Part shown: positions 18,081 to 26,276 of the stretch, piece after piece
Layout of the letters: every line of letters starts with the position of its first letter
Numbering within the stretch: position 1 is the stretch's first letter
NCBI RefSeq assembly: GCF_031801495.1
Contig: NZ_JAOEGC010000002.1
Location: forward strand, 682,001-746,000
Source of the DNA: Agrobacterium tumefaciens_K
GTDB taxonomy: Bacteria > Pseudomonadota > Alphaproteobacteria > Rhizobiales > Rhizobiaceae
Length of the DNA stretch: 64,000 nt
Direction: 5' to 3'
Program-made: the position numbers and the translations under genes
The notes under the pieces: generated by a model
Seen by the model: only the letters and a program-made list of their open reading frames with translations
What the model was told of the DNA's origin: nothing
Databases searched by the model: none

Positions 18081-18770
18081 TCAGAAAGCGCCTTCCCATT
18101 CCGCCATGGCGGCGATGACGGCGGGCAGATCCTGCATGCGGGAAATCACGGTTTCCGCGCCCGCGTCGGTCAGCTTGTCGGCATGGCTCGGATAGGTGTG
18201 CGATGCGCCGGTGAAGCCGATGACGCGCATGCCCGCAGCCCGGGCGCCATGGATACCGTGAACGGAATCCTCGACGACGACGACGCGATCCGGTGACACG
18301 CCGAACTGCGCTGCGCCATGCAGGAAGATGTCCGGTTTCGGCTTCACGCGATCCGGCCCCAGATCCTTGGCGGAATAGATATGCGGCGCGAAATAGGGCT
18401 TCAGGCCGACTTTCGTGAGCATCATGTCGAGACGATGGCTGGACGAGTTGGAGCAGATGCAGCGTGGCGTCGTCAGCCGCGAAAGAGCGAACTTCACGCC
18501 TTCGATAATTTTCACGTCTCGTTCCAGCCGCGCGTCGAGCAGCTTTTCCGACTTGTCGAGCAGAGAAGCTGAAAGCGGAATGCTAGCCTCGTTCTCCACC
18601 TGCAGAAGAATGTTCTTCCACGTCATTCCGGCGAAGCGCTCACCCATCTCCTCGACGGAGATCGGGTAACCCGCCTCCGTCAGCAGGCGGGATTCTACCT
18701 GGGCCGCGATGATTTCGGAATCGACCAGAACGCCGTCGCAGTCGAAAATAATGAGGTCGAAGCCGCTCAT
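18081..18770 (-). CDS. HAD-superfamily phosphatase (beta-phosphoglucomutase-like)
   Basis: A 229-residue HAD hydrolase of subfamily IA. The nucleophile motif is FDCDGVLVDSE (D10, D12), the second motif is around CICSNSSSHR, and the third includes KPKPDIFLHGA followed by VVVEDSVHGIHGA. The helical cap between motifs fits sugar-phosphate phosphatases and phosphoglucomutases. The substrate cannot be deduced. It is divergent from bioR and shares a 183-base intergenic region containing an inverted repeat. Confidence 0.9.
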   Translation of the reverse strand: MSGFDLIIFDCDGVLVDSEIIAAQVESRLLTEAGYPISVEEMGERFAGMTWKNILLQVENEASIPLSASLLDKSEKLLDARLERDVKIIEGVKFALSRLTTPRCICSNSSSHRLDMMLTKVGLKPYFAPHIYSAKDLGPDRVKPKPDIFLHGAAQFGVSPDRVVVVEDSVHGIHGARAAGMRVIGFTGASHTYPSHADKLTDAGAETVISRMQDLPAVIAAMAEWEGAF

Positions 18771-18844
18771 GGGCGCTCCCTGTATCGTGCCTGTTGTGGA
18801 AGAAAAGCGATGCCGGGGCTTTTAGACCATGTCAGCCTCAAGCT

Positions 18845-18868
18845 CAACCGTTGCACCTGCAACGGTTG
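18845..18868. repeat. Perfect 10-bp inverted repeat upstream of bioR
   Basis: CAACCGTTGC at 18845-18854 and GCAACGGTTG at 18859-18868 are perfect inverted repeats with a four-base spacer, in the gap between the divergent HAD and bioR genes. It may be an operator or an RNA hairpin. It does not resemble the BioR box. Confidence 0.7.
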
Positions 18869-18953
18869 CCCGCGTTCATGGCATGGCTCCGCTCGGTTCC
18901 TGGCCGCGTAAAAACCGCTACACAGATTTGCGTGACTTGCGGTATGGGATGAC

Positions 18954-19634
18954 ATGCCCAAGACAGTCAGAGCCAGACCTGAAGACACGATTGCCGCACG
19001 CATAAGCCGCGCTCTCGCCGACCGTATCGTTCGCGGCGAGCTGGCGCCCGGCGAGCGGCTGCGTCAGGATCATGTCGCTGCCGAATTCGGCGCGTCGCAT
19101 GTGCCGGTGCGTGAGGCGTTTCGCAGGCTGGAAGCGCAGGGGCTTGCCGTCAGCATTCCGCGTCGCGGCGTGCGCGTTGCGGATTTCGGTCTTGCTGACG
19201 TACGTGAGGTAGCCGAGATGCGCGCCGCACTCGAGGTGCTGGCGCTTCGCCATGCGATCCCCAACATGACGCCTGTCATCCTCGACGCAGCGGAGGCGGC
19301 GACTGTCGAGGGCGACCACGCGCTTAACGTCCAGCATTGGGAGGAGGCGAACAGGCGCTTCCATCGCCTTATCACGGCGCCCTGTAAGATGCCGCGCCTG
19401 ATGGAGGCGATCGACGGCCTTCATGCCGCAAGTGCCCGTTTCCTGTTTTCCGCCTGGAGGGCAGGGTGGGAGCGGCGCACCGATACGGATCATCGCGCTA
19501 TCATCGACGCCCTGCGTGGCGGTCGCGCGGAAGAGGCGGTCCGAATCCTTGATGGCCATGTGCAATGGATCGGCCGCACCGCGATCCGCACGTCATCCGG
19601 TTCCGTCCATGACGCCTTTGCAATTGTCGGATAA
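18954..19634 (+). CDS. bioR: GntR-family (FCD) repressor of biotin genes, BioR
   Basis: A 226-residue transcription factor with an N-terminal winged helix (LADRIVRGELAPGERLRQDHVAAEFGASHVPVREAFRRLEAQG region) and a C-terminal FCD ligand domain. BioR is the known alphaproteobacterial GntR-type biotin repressor recognising TTATCTATAA. Two such boxes lie between this gene and bioY, which strongly supports the call. No box was seen in its own upstream region, so it may not be directly autoregulated. It is divergent from the HAD gene and 181 bases before bioY. Confidence 0.88.
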   Translation: MPKTVRARPEDTIAARISRALADRIVRGELAPGERLRQDHVAAEFGASHVPVREAFRRLEAQGLAVSIPRRGVRVADFGLADVREVAEMRAALEVLALRHAIPNMTPVILDAAEAATVEGDHALNVQHWEEANRRFHRLITAPCKMPRLMEAIDGLHAASARFLFSAWRAGWERRTDTDHRAIIDALRGGRAEEAVRILDGHVQWIGRTAIRTSSGSVHDAFAIVG

Positions 19635-19635
19635 A

Positions 19636-19645
19636 TTATAGATAA
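19636..19645. promoter_or_regulatory. BioR box 1 (TTATAGATAA)
   Basis: TTATAGATAA lies one base after the bioR stop and is the reverse complement of TTATCTATAA, the established BioR operator. It is 171 bases upstream of the bioY start, so its role (distal operator or looping site) is unclear. Confidence 0.72.
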
Positions 19646-19786
19646 TTTTACAGCGCCATAATTACCTGATTAATATCGATAATAATGGATTTCGTCCACA
19701 GGGATGATTTCCACGTGGCGTTTCCTGCACTTTCTTCTGTTGCGTTTCTGCGGAAATTTGAACTACCAATATGCCGCTCGCAGAAA

Positions 19787-19796
19787 TTATCTATAA
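19787..19796. promoter_or_regulatory. BioR box 2 (TTATCTATAA) in the bioY promoter
   Basis: TTATCTATAA lies 20 bases upstream of the bioY ATG and overlaps a TATAAT-like -10 element (19792-19797). Binding there would directly block RNA polymerase. It matches the published BioR recognition palindrome exactly. Confidence 0.88.
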
Positions 19797-19815
19797 TTTT
19801 TAAAAGGAGAGATAG

Positions 19816-20394
19816 ATGGCAGCCGAGATGCGCAATTCCACGATTGCATTTTTTGACATTCCCGCACGATCCTATGTTCAGCAGGCGATCTTTATCGTCG
19901 CCGGAACGCTCGTTCTGGCGCTTGCATCGCAGATTTCCGTGCCGATGGTGCCGGTGCCGATCACTATGCAGACATTTGCGGTGACGATGATTGGCGCTCT
20001 GTACGGCTGGCGTCTCGGCACGCTGACGGTCCTTGCATGGCTGGCCGAAGCCATGGTCGGCCTACCGGTTCTTTCCGGGTTGAAATCCGGCATCGCACCC
20101 TTCATCGGCCCGACGGCGGGTTACCTCGTCGCATTCCCGATCATGGCGTTACTCGTCGGTTTCGTCACCGAGAAGGGTGTGACGGGCGAGCGTCCCGTTG
20201 CTGGCTTCCTGCTTCATCTCGTTGCGAACCTCCTGTGCCTTGCACTCGGATGGATCTGGCTGGCTGGCATGATCGGCGCTGAAAAGGCGTGGATTGCGGG
20301 CGTCGCTCCCTTTATCCTCGGCGCAGCATTGAAATCCGCGCTGGCTGCCTCCGTTCTGAAGGCCGTGTCCCTGCGTCGGAAGACGGCTGCGTGA
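19816..20394 (+). CDS. bioY: Biotin ECF transporter substrate-binding subunit BioY
   Basis: A 192-residue integral membrane S-component that binds and imports biotin. It has five to six hydrophobic helices and the family segments VPMVPVPITMQTFAV, GAFYGWRLG-like GALYGWRLGTL, GLPVLSG and PTAGYLVAFP. No bioM/bioN energising genes are adjacent, so it either works alone, as some BioY proteins do, or shares modules encoded elsewhere. AAAAGGAGAG is its ribosome site. It should be repressed by BioR through box 2. Confidence 0.95.
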   Translation: MAAEMRNSTIAFFDIPARSYVQQAIFIVAGTLVLALASQISVPMVPVPITMQTFAVTMIGALYGWRLGTLTVLAWLAEAMVGLPVLSGLKSGIAPFIGPTAGYLVAFPIMALLVGFVTEKGVTGERPVAGFLLHLVANLLCLALGWIWLAGMIGAEKAWIAGVAPFILGAALKSALAASVLKAVSLRRKTAA

Positions 20395-20840
20395 CGATAC
20401 GCCTTCGTGCCCATCACCTTCTCTGCATGCTGACCTATGTGGGGAAGGGATATACGCCGGGCTTCACGATCAATTATGATCGGATCGCCCGGCGTATGAA
20501 CGATGGTGAGGAAATCGAACTCGTTGAAGGTCCGGACGACATCTGTCGCGGCCTTCTATGCGAGAAGGATGCACATTGCTTTAATGCAAGCGTGCTGCGG
20601 AGAGACGAGGCCGCCCGGCTTTCGGTCTCCGCCTTGATGAACGAGACGTTCAGCGCGGGAAAGCGCTTTCACGTCTCGCCGGCCTTCCTGCTGGAACTGC
20701 GGGCCGCCTTCGCCGCAGGCAGGATAAGGCAGGCCTGCCGTGGCTGCCAGTGGCACAAGCTCTGTGATCGGGTTGCAGAATCGGGCTTTCACGGCGTCCG
20801 CATAGGCGATCAGGCCGTCGCTGCCGAGATTACTCCGTGA
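20391..20840 (+). CDS. DUF1284 domain protein
   Basis: A 149-residue cysteine-rich protein. The start is GTG at 20391, which overlaps the bioY stop (GTGA), showing translational coupling and thus likely BioR control. Cysteines occur as LLCMLTYVGKGY, DICRGLLCEKDAHC and ACRGCQWHKLC, which could hold a metal or iron-sulfur cluster. DUF1284 has no established function, and a biotin-related role here is only suggested by the operon. The 3' end overlaps the convergent gene by 11 bases. Confidence 0.84.
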   Translation: MTIRLRAHHLLCMLTYVGKGYTPGFTINYDRIARRMNDGEEIELVEGPDDICRGLLCEKDAHCFNASVLRRDEAARLSVSALMNETFSAGKRFHVSPAFLLELRAAFAAGRIRQACRGCQWHKLCDRVAESGFHGVRIGDQAVAAEITP

Positions 20841-21930
20841 TGCTGATCTCGGTACGCTCGGCAGCCTTGACCGTTGCCCTGGTTTCCTTCGGCTCACGGT
20901 TCGTCTTCTTGTCGTAACTGACCCTGATCGAATAATCGCCCGGATGCAGCGTTTCCTGGTGCTTCGTTGCATAGCGCCCGGAAATCTCCTCCGAGGTACC
21001 TTGAAGGTCTTTCGTGATTGCGAGGATGTCGATCCGCTCTGCTCCGGGGGCGTTGACGGCAAGAACACCGGCGTCGAGGTTTACTGTCAGCTCGGTGCGC
21101 TTCCCGGCCGTGACGGTGAAGGGCTGCTGCACGGTTACGTTGCCAAGACGGGCACTCATCACGAAGTCGCCGGCCGGCATCTCCATCACTTTGCCAATGC
21201 CGTACGTGCCATTGATCGACTGGCGGGTGCCATCCAGCGTTTCCTTGGCCGAAAGCGCTTCGAAGCGGATATCGTCTGTCTCCACCGCTTTTCCGTCTTT
21301 CGCATAGGTTGCTTTTGCAATCACGACGCCGCTGGGAATGATGAGGTCGTGGCGCAGGGTTTCGCCAGCCTTCACGTCGAGTGTTTCCTCGGCGCGGGCA
21401 GGGCCGATGCTGCCGGAAAGCGTGATCTTGCCCGAAGGCACGAAAGTTCTGGTTTCGCCGTAGACGCTTTCAGTGAAAGATCCCTGTGTGATTTCGGTTC
21501 TAGCCTGCGCCTCGACTTCGCCGCCCGCGCTGCGCCGGGGAATGACAGTCAGCTCGGCGGCATTGAAGCTGGCCGTTGGCCGCGCTGTTGCGCCATCCTT
21601 CACCTCGAAGGGGATTTCCCGGACGATGTTGCCGAGCGCTGCGACGCCCACATATCTGCCGGCGGGCAGCTTCGCCTCGAATGTCGCATCGTAGGAGCCT
21701 CCCGCGTTGACATCGGACCGTTGTCCGGTGGCATCGGCCTTGTAGAAATCCCAGCGAACCGCAGCGCTGTCGCCGAGCGACGGCCCGCCATCGAAAAGCA
21801 CGGCGTCGGTCACGACGTTAAAAGCAGCCTTGGGTGCCTGCGACCAGGCGGGCGTGGCAATGGCCGTCATCAGGAGGCCGGACGAAATCGCGCCTGCCGC
21901 AAAAACTGCTGTCTGTTTCATGATGTGCAT
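20830..21930 (-). CDS. Hypothetical periplasmic protein, probable stress-induced
   Basis: A 366-residue protein with a clear signal peptide (MHIMKQTAVFAAGAISSGLL, cleavage near TPAWSQA). The mature part is beta-rich with three or four similar units, each containing a stretch like LPAGRYVGVAALGN, MPAGDFVMSARLGN or LHPGDYSIRVSYD. These resemble carboxypeptidase-regulatory-like or bacterial Ig-like folds. No enzyme motif is seen. An EcfG-type promoter lies upstream (22003-22028), so it may belong to the general stress response. The ATG at 21930 was chosen for its GGGGGTGA ribosome site. Function unknown. Confidence 0.8.
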   Translation of the reverse strand: MHIMKQTAVFAAGAISSGLLMTAIATPAWSQAPKAAFNVVTDAVLFDGGPSLGDSAAVRWDFYKADATGQRSDVNAGGSYDATFEAKLPAGRYVGVAALGNIVREIPFEVKDGATARPTASFNAAELTVIPRRSAGGEVEAQARTEITQGSFTESVYGETRTFVPSGKITLSGSIGPARAEETLDVKAGETLRHDLIIPSGVVIAKATYAKDGKAVETDDIRFEALSAKETLDGTRQSINGTYGIGKVMEMPAGDFVMSARLGNVTVQQPFTVTAGKRTELTVNLDAGVLAVNAPGAERIDILAITKDLQGTSEEISGRYATKHQETLHPGDYSIRVSYDKKTNREPKETRATVKAAERTEISITE

Positions 21931-22002
21931 TTTGAAGTTCACCCCCGCGATTTGCGATCGGCACGTGACATCTCGTACCCCGCGCAATGACCCGTTGTGC
22001 AC

Positions 22003-22028
22003 AACGTTTATGAACGGCTGCGGGTTCC
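22003..22028 (-). promoter_or_regulatory. Putative EcfG (RpoE2) promoter, minus strand
   Basis: Read on the minus strand, GGAAC (22028-22024) and CGTT (22006-22003) are separated by 17 bases, matching the general stress sigma consensus. It would start a transcript about 66 bases before the periplasmic protein's ATG at 21930. Confidence 0.68.
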
Positions 22029-22058
22029 ATCCTTCGCCCGCCAGAGGGCAGGCATATG

Positions 22059-22127
22059 GAATCTCATGCGTTTATTTCGAAATTTCCGTGACTTGTTCAG
22101 TCTTTGATAACCATCTTCGGTAACCAT
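22059..22127 (+). promoter_or_regulatory. ccrM upstream region: GANTC site and two TAACCAT elements
   Basis: One GAATC site (22059-22063), the target of CcrM itself, lies 88 bases upstream of ccrM. TAACCAT occurs twice as a direct repeat (22108-22114 and 22121-22127), resembling half-sites of the cell cycle regulator CtrA (TTAACCAT). CtrA control of ccrM is known in Caulobacter and cell cycle regulation of CcrM activity is known in Agrobacterium. Binding here is inferred. Confidence 0.5.
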
Positions 22128-22150
22128 AAGCGTCAGTAGAGAGTAAGCGT

Positions 22151-23311
22151 ATGGAGCGAGTACCAATGGCAGCAGTTTTTCCGTTGTCCGATTTTCGGCG
22201 CGCCGGTTTTGATCGTGTAGGTGAAAGCGACGCCTGGAAAGACAGCATCATCAAGGGTGATTGTGTTGCTGCCTTGGATGCTCTTCCGAGCCAGTCGGTG
22301 GATGCGATTTTCGCCGATCCGCCCTACAATCTCCAGCTTGGTGGCACGCTTCACCGTCCGGATCAGTCGCTGGTCGATGCAGTGGACGACGAGTGGGACC
22401 AGTTTGCGTCCTTCGAAGCATATGATGCTTTCACCCGCGCATGGCTTCTGGCCTGCCGCCGCGTTCTGAAGCCCAATGGCACGATCTGGGTTATCGGCTC
22501 CTATCATAACATCTTCCGCGTCGGCGCGATGCTGCAGGATCTCAATTTCTGGATCCTCAACGATATCGTCTGGCGCAAGACCAATCCCATGCCGAACTTC
22601 AAGGGCCGCCGTTTTCAGAACGCCCATGAAACAATGATCTGGGCGAGCCGTGATTCGAAGGCGAAGAGCTACACCTTCAACTATGAAGCGCTGAAAGCCT
22701 CGAACGACGACGTACAGATGCGCTCCGACTGGCTGTTCCCGATCTGCAGCGGCCACGAGCGGCTGAAAGGCGATGACGGCAAGAAGGTCCATCCGACACA
22801 GAAGCCGGAAGCCCTGCTGGCCCGCATCATCATGGCGTCCACAAAGCCCGGTGATGTGGTTCTCGATCCCTTTTTCGGTTCTGGCACGACGGGTGCGGTT
22901 GCCAAGCGCCTCGGCCGTCATTTTGTCGGCATCGAGCGTGAGCAGCAGTATATCGATGCGGCGTCCGCGCGTATCGCCGCCGTCGAGCCGCTCGGCAAGG
23001 CTGAACTCACCGTCATGACCGGCAAAAAGGCCGAGCCGCGCGTCGCGTTCAGCACGCTGCTGGAAAGCGGCCTTGTCCGACCCGGACAGGTTCTGACGGA
23101 TGCGAAGCGCCGTTATAGCGCCATCATTCGTGCCGATGGTACGATTGCGTCCGGCGGTGCCGCCGGTTCCATTCACCGCCTTGGCGCGAAAGTGCAGGGG
23201 CTCGACGCGTGCAATGGCTGGACGTTCTGGCATTTCGAGGATGGCGACCAGCTGAAACCCATCGACGATCTGCGAGCAGTCATCCGCAGCGAACTGGCAA
23301 AGGCTGAATAG
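22151..23311 (+). CDS. ccrM: Cell-cycle adenine DNA methyltransferase CcrM (GANTC)
   Basis: Methylates adenine in GANTC and is essential for cell cycle timing in Agrobacterium and Caulobacter. The 386-residue protein is a beta-class N6-adenine methylase: the catalytic DPPY (residues 56-59) comes before the SAM-binding FFGSGTTG (241-248). The segments LQLGGTLHRPDQSLVDAVDD and NPMPNFKGRRFQNAHET are near-identical to known rhizobial CcrM. The C-terminal roughly 90 residues (AKRRYSAIIRADG to NGWTFWHFE) are the extra domain specific to CcrM. ATG 22166 is an alternative start with a better spaced GGAG site. Confidence 0.97.
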   Translation: MERVPMAAVFPLSDFRRAGFDRVGESDAWKDSIIKGDCVAALDALPSQSVDAIFADPPYNLQLGGTLHRPDQSLVDAVDDEWDQFASFEAYDAFTRAWLLACRRVLKPNGTIWVIGSYHNIFRVGAMLQDLNFWILNDIVWRKTNPMPNFKGRRFQNAHETMIWASRDSKAKSYTFNYEALKASNDDVQMRSDWLFPICSGHERLKGDDGKKVHPTQKPEALLARIIMASTKPGDVVLDPFFGSGTTGAVAKRLGRHFVGIEREQQYIDAASARIAAVEPLGKAELTVMTGKKAEPRVAFSTLLESGLVRPGQVLTDAKRRYSAIIRADGTIASGGAAGSIHRLGAKVQGLDACNGWTFWHFEDGDQLKPIDDLRAVIRSELAKAE

Positions 23312-23767
23312 TCACGAGGCCGAAAGGCTCAAGGCGAACGATCCACCGCCCGCCATTGCCAGTCATATGTCCCTGTCCGGTTTTAGTACCTTCAGTCCCG
23401 GATGGGGAACGACCAACGCCCGGCGCGTCATCGTGCCGGGCGTTGTTGTTTCTGCACTCATGTGGTGCATCTATCAGGAAATCGGAATCGATTTTCAGAA
23501 GTAAAGGTACGTGGTTTCAGAAGGTTGGAGCATTTTTCCACAGCGTTCAGAAGAATGCGCAACACTCCAAGGTTACAATTTATTGACGATCATCAAATCC
23601 ATTGCAAGGTTCACGCAAGTGTGAACATCTAGGTTCACCTCATCGGAATGATGAACGCGGCGGAACAAGCCGTAACGCATCCCCGAAGCATGATTTGAGA
23701 ATCCCGGCCGGTTTCGGTCAGGCTGACGCAGGCAGGGGACCGCCATTCCCGCCTGCGTCAGAATATT
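23312..23767. other. Non-coding gap between ccrM and a HAD gene
   Basis: I see no convincing gene in these 456 bases. It holds the ccrM terminator at about 23414-23452, two GAATC sites (near 23484 and 23699), and an 11-base-pair inverted repeat (CTGACGCAGGC at 23723-23733 with GCCTGCGTCAG at 23751-23761) just after the HAD stop codon, which could end that minus-strand transcript although no T run follows. Confidence 0.6.
23414..23452 (+). terminator. Rho-independent terminator after ccrM
   Basis: CAACGCCCGGC at 23414-23424 pairs perfectly with GCCGGGCGTTG at 23435-23445 around a ten-base loop, followed by TTGTTT. Confidence 0.8.
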
Positions 23768-24379
23768 TCAGATCGTCACGCCGTAGTGCGCAAGATCCTT
23801 CTTCAATGTTTCAGCATCCGTGAAGCGCACCGCCTGCCAGCCCGCAGCCTTTGCGCCATCCACATTGACTGCCGTATCGTCGATGAACAGGCTGGCAGCG
23901 GGGTCGAGGCCGAAATCTCTGGCATGCAGCTCGTAGATCGCCACATCCGGCTTGATAAGGCCAACGTCGCCCGAAACCGTCACGCCGCGCGTCTTGGTCA
24001 GGAACGGAAACATCTTCTGGGCTTCGCGGAAGGTGTCGGATGCGAAGTTGGTCAGCATCGTCACGTCGCGACCCTGATCGATAAGGCCGAGCATGATCGC
24101 GACCGAATCGTCATAAGAGTGCGAAACCATCTCGTGCCAGTATGTGCGGAAGGCGCGGATGTGTTCTTCCCGCTCGGGAAACTTCTCCACCAGCAGCGCT
24201 TCGGCATCTTCCCAGCGGCGACCGCGATCCTGCTCCAGATTCCAGTCGTGTGTGCAGATATTGTCGAAAAACCACTTGCGCTCATCGGCATCGGGGATGA
24301 GGCGGCTGTAAGGAATATGCGGATCGTAGTGGATCAGAACCTTGCCGATGTCGAAGACGATATGCTGGATATTGGTCAT
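23768..24379 (-). CDS. HAD-superfamily hydrolase (YihX-like)
   Basis: A 203-residue HAD subfamily IA protein. The first motif is VFDIGKVLIHYDP, with the nucleophile D10 and glycine where many relatives carry the second aspartate, a variant typical of the YihX/epoxide hydrolase N-domain group. The later motifs are MLTNFAS, the KPDVAIYELHA lysine and SLFIDDTAVNVDGA. Members of this group dephosphorylate small sugar phosphates, but the substrate here is unknown. It sits 50 bases downstream of mutY on the same strand and may be co-transcribed. Confidence 0.88.
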   Translation of the reverse strand: MTNIQHIVFDIGKVLIHYDPHIPYSRLIPDADERKWFFDNICTHDWNLEQDRGRRWEDAEALLVEKFPEREEHIRAFRTYWHEMVSHSYDDSVAIMLGLIDQGRDVTMLTNFASDTFREAQKMFPFLTKTRGVTVSGDVGLIKPDVAIYELHARDFGLDPAASLFIDDTAVNVDGAKAAGWQAVRFTDAETLKKDLAHYGVTI

Positions 24380-24429
24380 TAAACGTTCCTGCTGCTTTTA
24401 AACGCGCATTGGGCGGTCCGAAAACCGCC

Positions 24430-25533
24430 TTACACCTCTCGGCCCGAGGCCTGGAAGGCCATCGGAATAGCCTGAGTTATTGCCTTTTTCATTACAGTCG
24501 GCAGCGCCTGTGCATCAAGATTTGTGACCGGCTCCCACCAGCCGTCATTACGGCTGGTTTGCAGCCCGTCCGGAACCTGCGCACGGAAAACGGAAAGTCG
24601 TAACTCGAAATGCGTGAAGACATGCACGATGCTTCCCGCCGCCTGCCAGTCTGCGGCAAAGGGCGCTTGGCTCGCATCCGTACCGCCATCGATCCGCGCC
24701 GTCCAGCCGGTCGTCGGCACTTCGGTCATACCGCCCAGAAGACCGCTCTCCTCGCGTCGCCGCAGAAGAATTTCCCCCTTCGCGTTTACCGCGATGAAGG
24801 CGGCGCCCAGCCGGATCGGCTTTGCCTTCTTCGCCGCCTTCACCGGGAAACGTTCCGGATCGTCGGTCGCCAGCGCCAGACAGTCAATGTTGAAAGGACA
24901 GAGTGCGCAGGCTGGCCGTTTTGGCGTACAGATCGTGGCGCCCAGATCCATCATCGCCTGAGCGAAATCACCCGGCCTGTCAGCGGGTGTAATCTCCGCC
25001 ACTCTTGCCTTCATCGCCGGTTTCGAACCGGGAAGAGGGGCGTCGATGGCATGGAGGCGCGAAATGACGCGCTCGACATTGCCATCCATCACCGCCGCCT
25101 GCCGGTTGAAGGCGATGGCTGCCACCGCTGCCGCCGTATAGTCGCCGATTCCCGGCAGCTTGCGAAGGCCGTCTTCCGTGTCGGGAAAGATGCCGCCGTG
25201 CTCGTTCGCCACGGCTTCCGCGCATTTCTTGAGATTGCGGGCGCGTGCGTAATAACCCAGCCCCGCCCATGCGGCCATCACCTCTTCGGAAGGGGCCGCC
25301 GCCAGATCGCCAACGGTTGGCCACAGGCTGAGAAACTTGGCGAAATAAGGCTTTACCGCCTGCACGGTCGTTTGCTGCAGCATGACCTCGGAAAGCCAGA
25401 CATGATACGGATCGGCACGATTTCCCTTCGCGGCCATGGCAGGCGAGGTACGCCAGGGAAGCTCGCGATGGTGCCGGTCGTACCATCGAAGCAACGTGGC
25501 CGCATCGGACGACGGAACGGTTTTTTGAAGCAT
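24430..25533 (-). CDS. mutY: A/G-specific adenine DNA glycosylase
   Basis: Removes adenine mispaired with 8-oxoguanine. The 367-residue protein has the catalytic glutamate region SEVMLQQTTVQAV, the helix-hairpin-helix LPGIGDYTAAAVAAIAF with the catalytic aspartate in VMDGNVERV, the iron-sulfur cluster pattern C-x6-C-x2-C-x5-C (CTPKRPACALCPFNIDC), and a C-terminal NUDIX-like domain for 8-oxoG recognition. The start at 25533 gives MLQKTVPSSD. An upstream in-frame ATG at 25578 would add 15 residues, and neither has a strong ribosome site. It is divergent from the DUF721 gene. Confidence 0.95.
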   Translation of the reverse strand: MLQKTVPSSDAATLLRWYDRHHRELPWRTSPAMAAKGNRADPYHVWLSEVMLQQTTVQAVKPYFAKFLSLWPTVGDLAAAPSEEVMAAWAGLGYYARARNLKKCAEAVANEHGGIFPDTEDGLRKLPGIGDYTAAAVAAIAFNRQAAVMDGNVERVISRLHAIDAPLPGSKPAMKARVAEITPADRPGDFAQAMMDLGATICTPKRPACALCPFNIDCLALATDDPERFPVKAAKKAKPIRLGAAFIAVNAKGEILLRRREESGLLGGMTEVPTTGWTARIDGGTDASQAPFAADWQAAGSIVHVFTHFELRLSVFRAQVPDGLQTSRNDGWWEPVTNLDAQALPTVMKKAITQAIPMAFQASGREV

Positions 25534-25631
25534 GGTTTGCCGTTTCACTTGGATTTGGCCTATACTTGGTTCATTCACCGAGGCCGATCAAGACGATCGG
25601 GCGCGGTGCGTCCTCAAAACCCGAGTAAAGA

Positions 25632-26144
25632 ATGCGATATCCCCGGAAAGGCGTCATACAGATCGCCGAAATTGCCAACGGCATCATGGACCCTGTCCTG
25701 TCGAAGCGGGCGGGAATCAACACCGCGTTGCTCGGCTCGTGGGACGAGATCGCCGGTGACGACTTTGCCGATTGCACCCGGCCTGAAAAAATTACCTGGC
25801 CACGCCGAGACGAGGGGCCGGATCGCGGCGGTTATCAGTCGGGCGTGCTGACGATTGCCTGCGAAGGCGCGCGCGCCCTGTTTCTGACCCATGCGCAGGG
25901 TGAACTGATTGCCCGCATCAACGGCTTTTTCGGTTTCCCGGCCATCCGCCAGATCAGGATCGTGCAAAAGCCCGTTTCCCAGACCATGACCCGCAGGAGA
26001 AAACCGCAGTCCTTGCGCGGCGATGCGGCAAAACGCCTGGAAGACATGATGGACGGTATCGAGAGCGAGGCGCTGCGCAAGGCGGTGACAAGACTTGGAA
26101 CCGCGGTTCTCCAGCGCAAGCCTGTCCGGAAGGGGGCATTTTGA
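25632..26144 (+). CDS. DUF721 (DciA-like) protein
   Basis: A 170-residue protein of the DUF721 family, whose DciA members help load the replicative helicase DnaB where DnaC is absent. The N-terminal half contains GSWDEIAGDDFADCTRPEKI and GVLTIACEGARALFLTHAQGELIARINGFFG, matching the DciA core. The basic C-terminus (TRRRKPQSLRGDA) is probably flexible. Genes of this family sit between mutY and smc in many Rhizobiales. The helicase-loading role is inferred from the family. Confidence 0.85.
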   Translation: MRYPRKGVIQIAEIANGIMDPVLSKRAGINTALLGSWDEIAGDDFADCTRPEKITWPRRDEGPDRGGYQSGVLTIACEGARALFLTHAQGELIARINGFFGFPAIRQIRIVQKPVSQTMTRRRKPQSLRGDAAKRLEDMMDGIESEALRKAVTRLGTAVLQRKPVRKGAF

Positions 26145-26276
26145 AGCAGCGCGCCCTCCGTCCTTGACTGGTCACAATTCTTTGACAAGAAGAGTGTCAA
26201 AGGCTGCTTGTGATGAACATGTGGCCGCTATATCGGATTGGCAAGACAATAGAGTCTATTACAACAGGGTGCTTTC

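Noticed and set aside
23484..23500. GGAATCGATTTTC in the ccrM-HAD gap, resembling a common rhizobial intergenic repeat
   Set aside because: Only a short piece matches, with no paired arm or second copy in the window.
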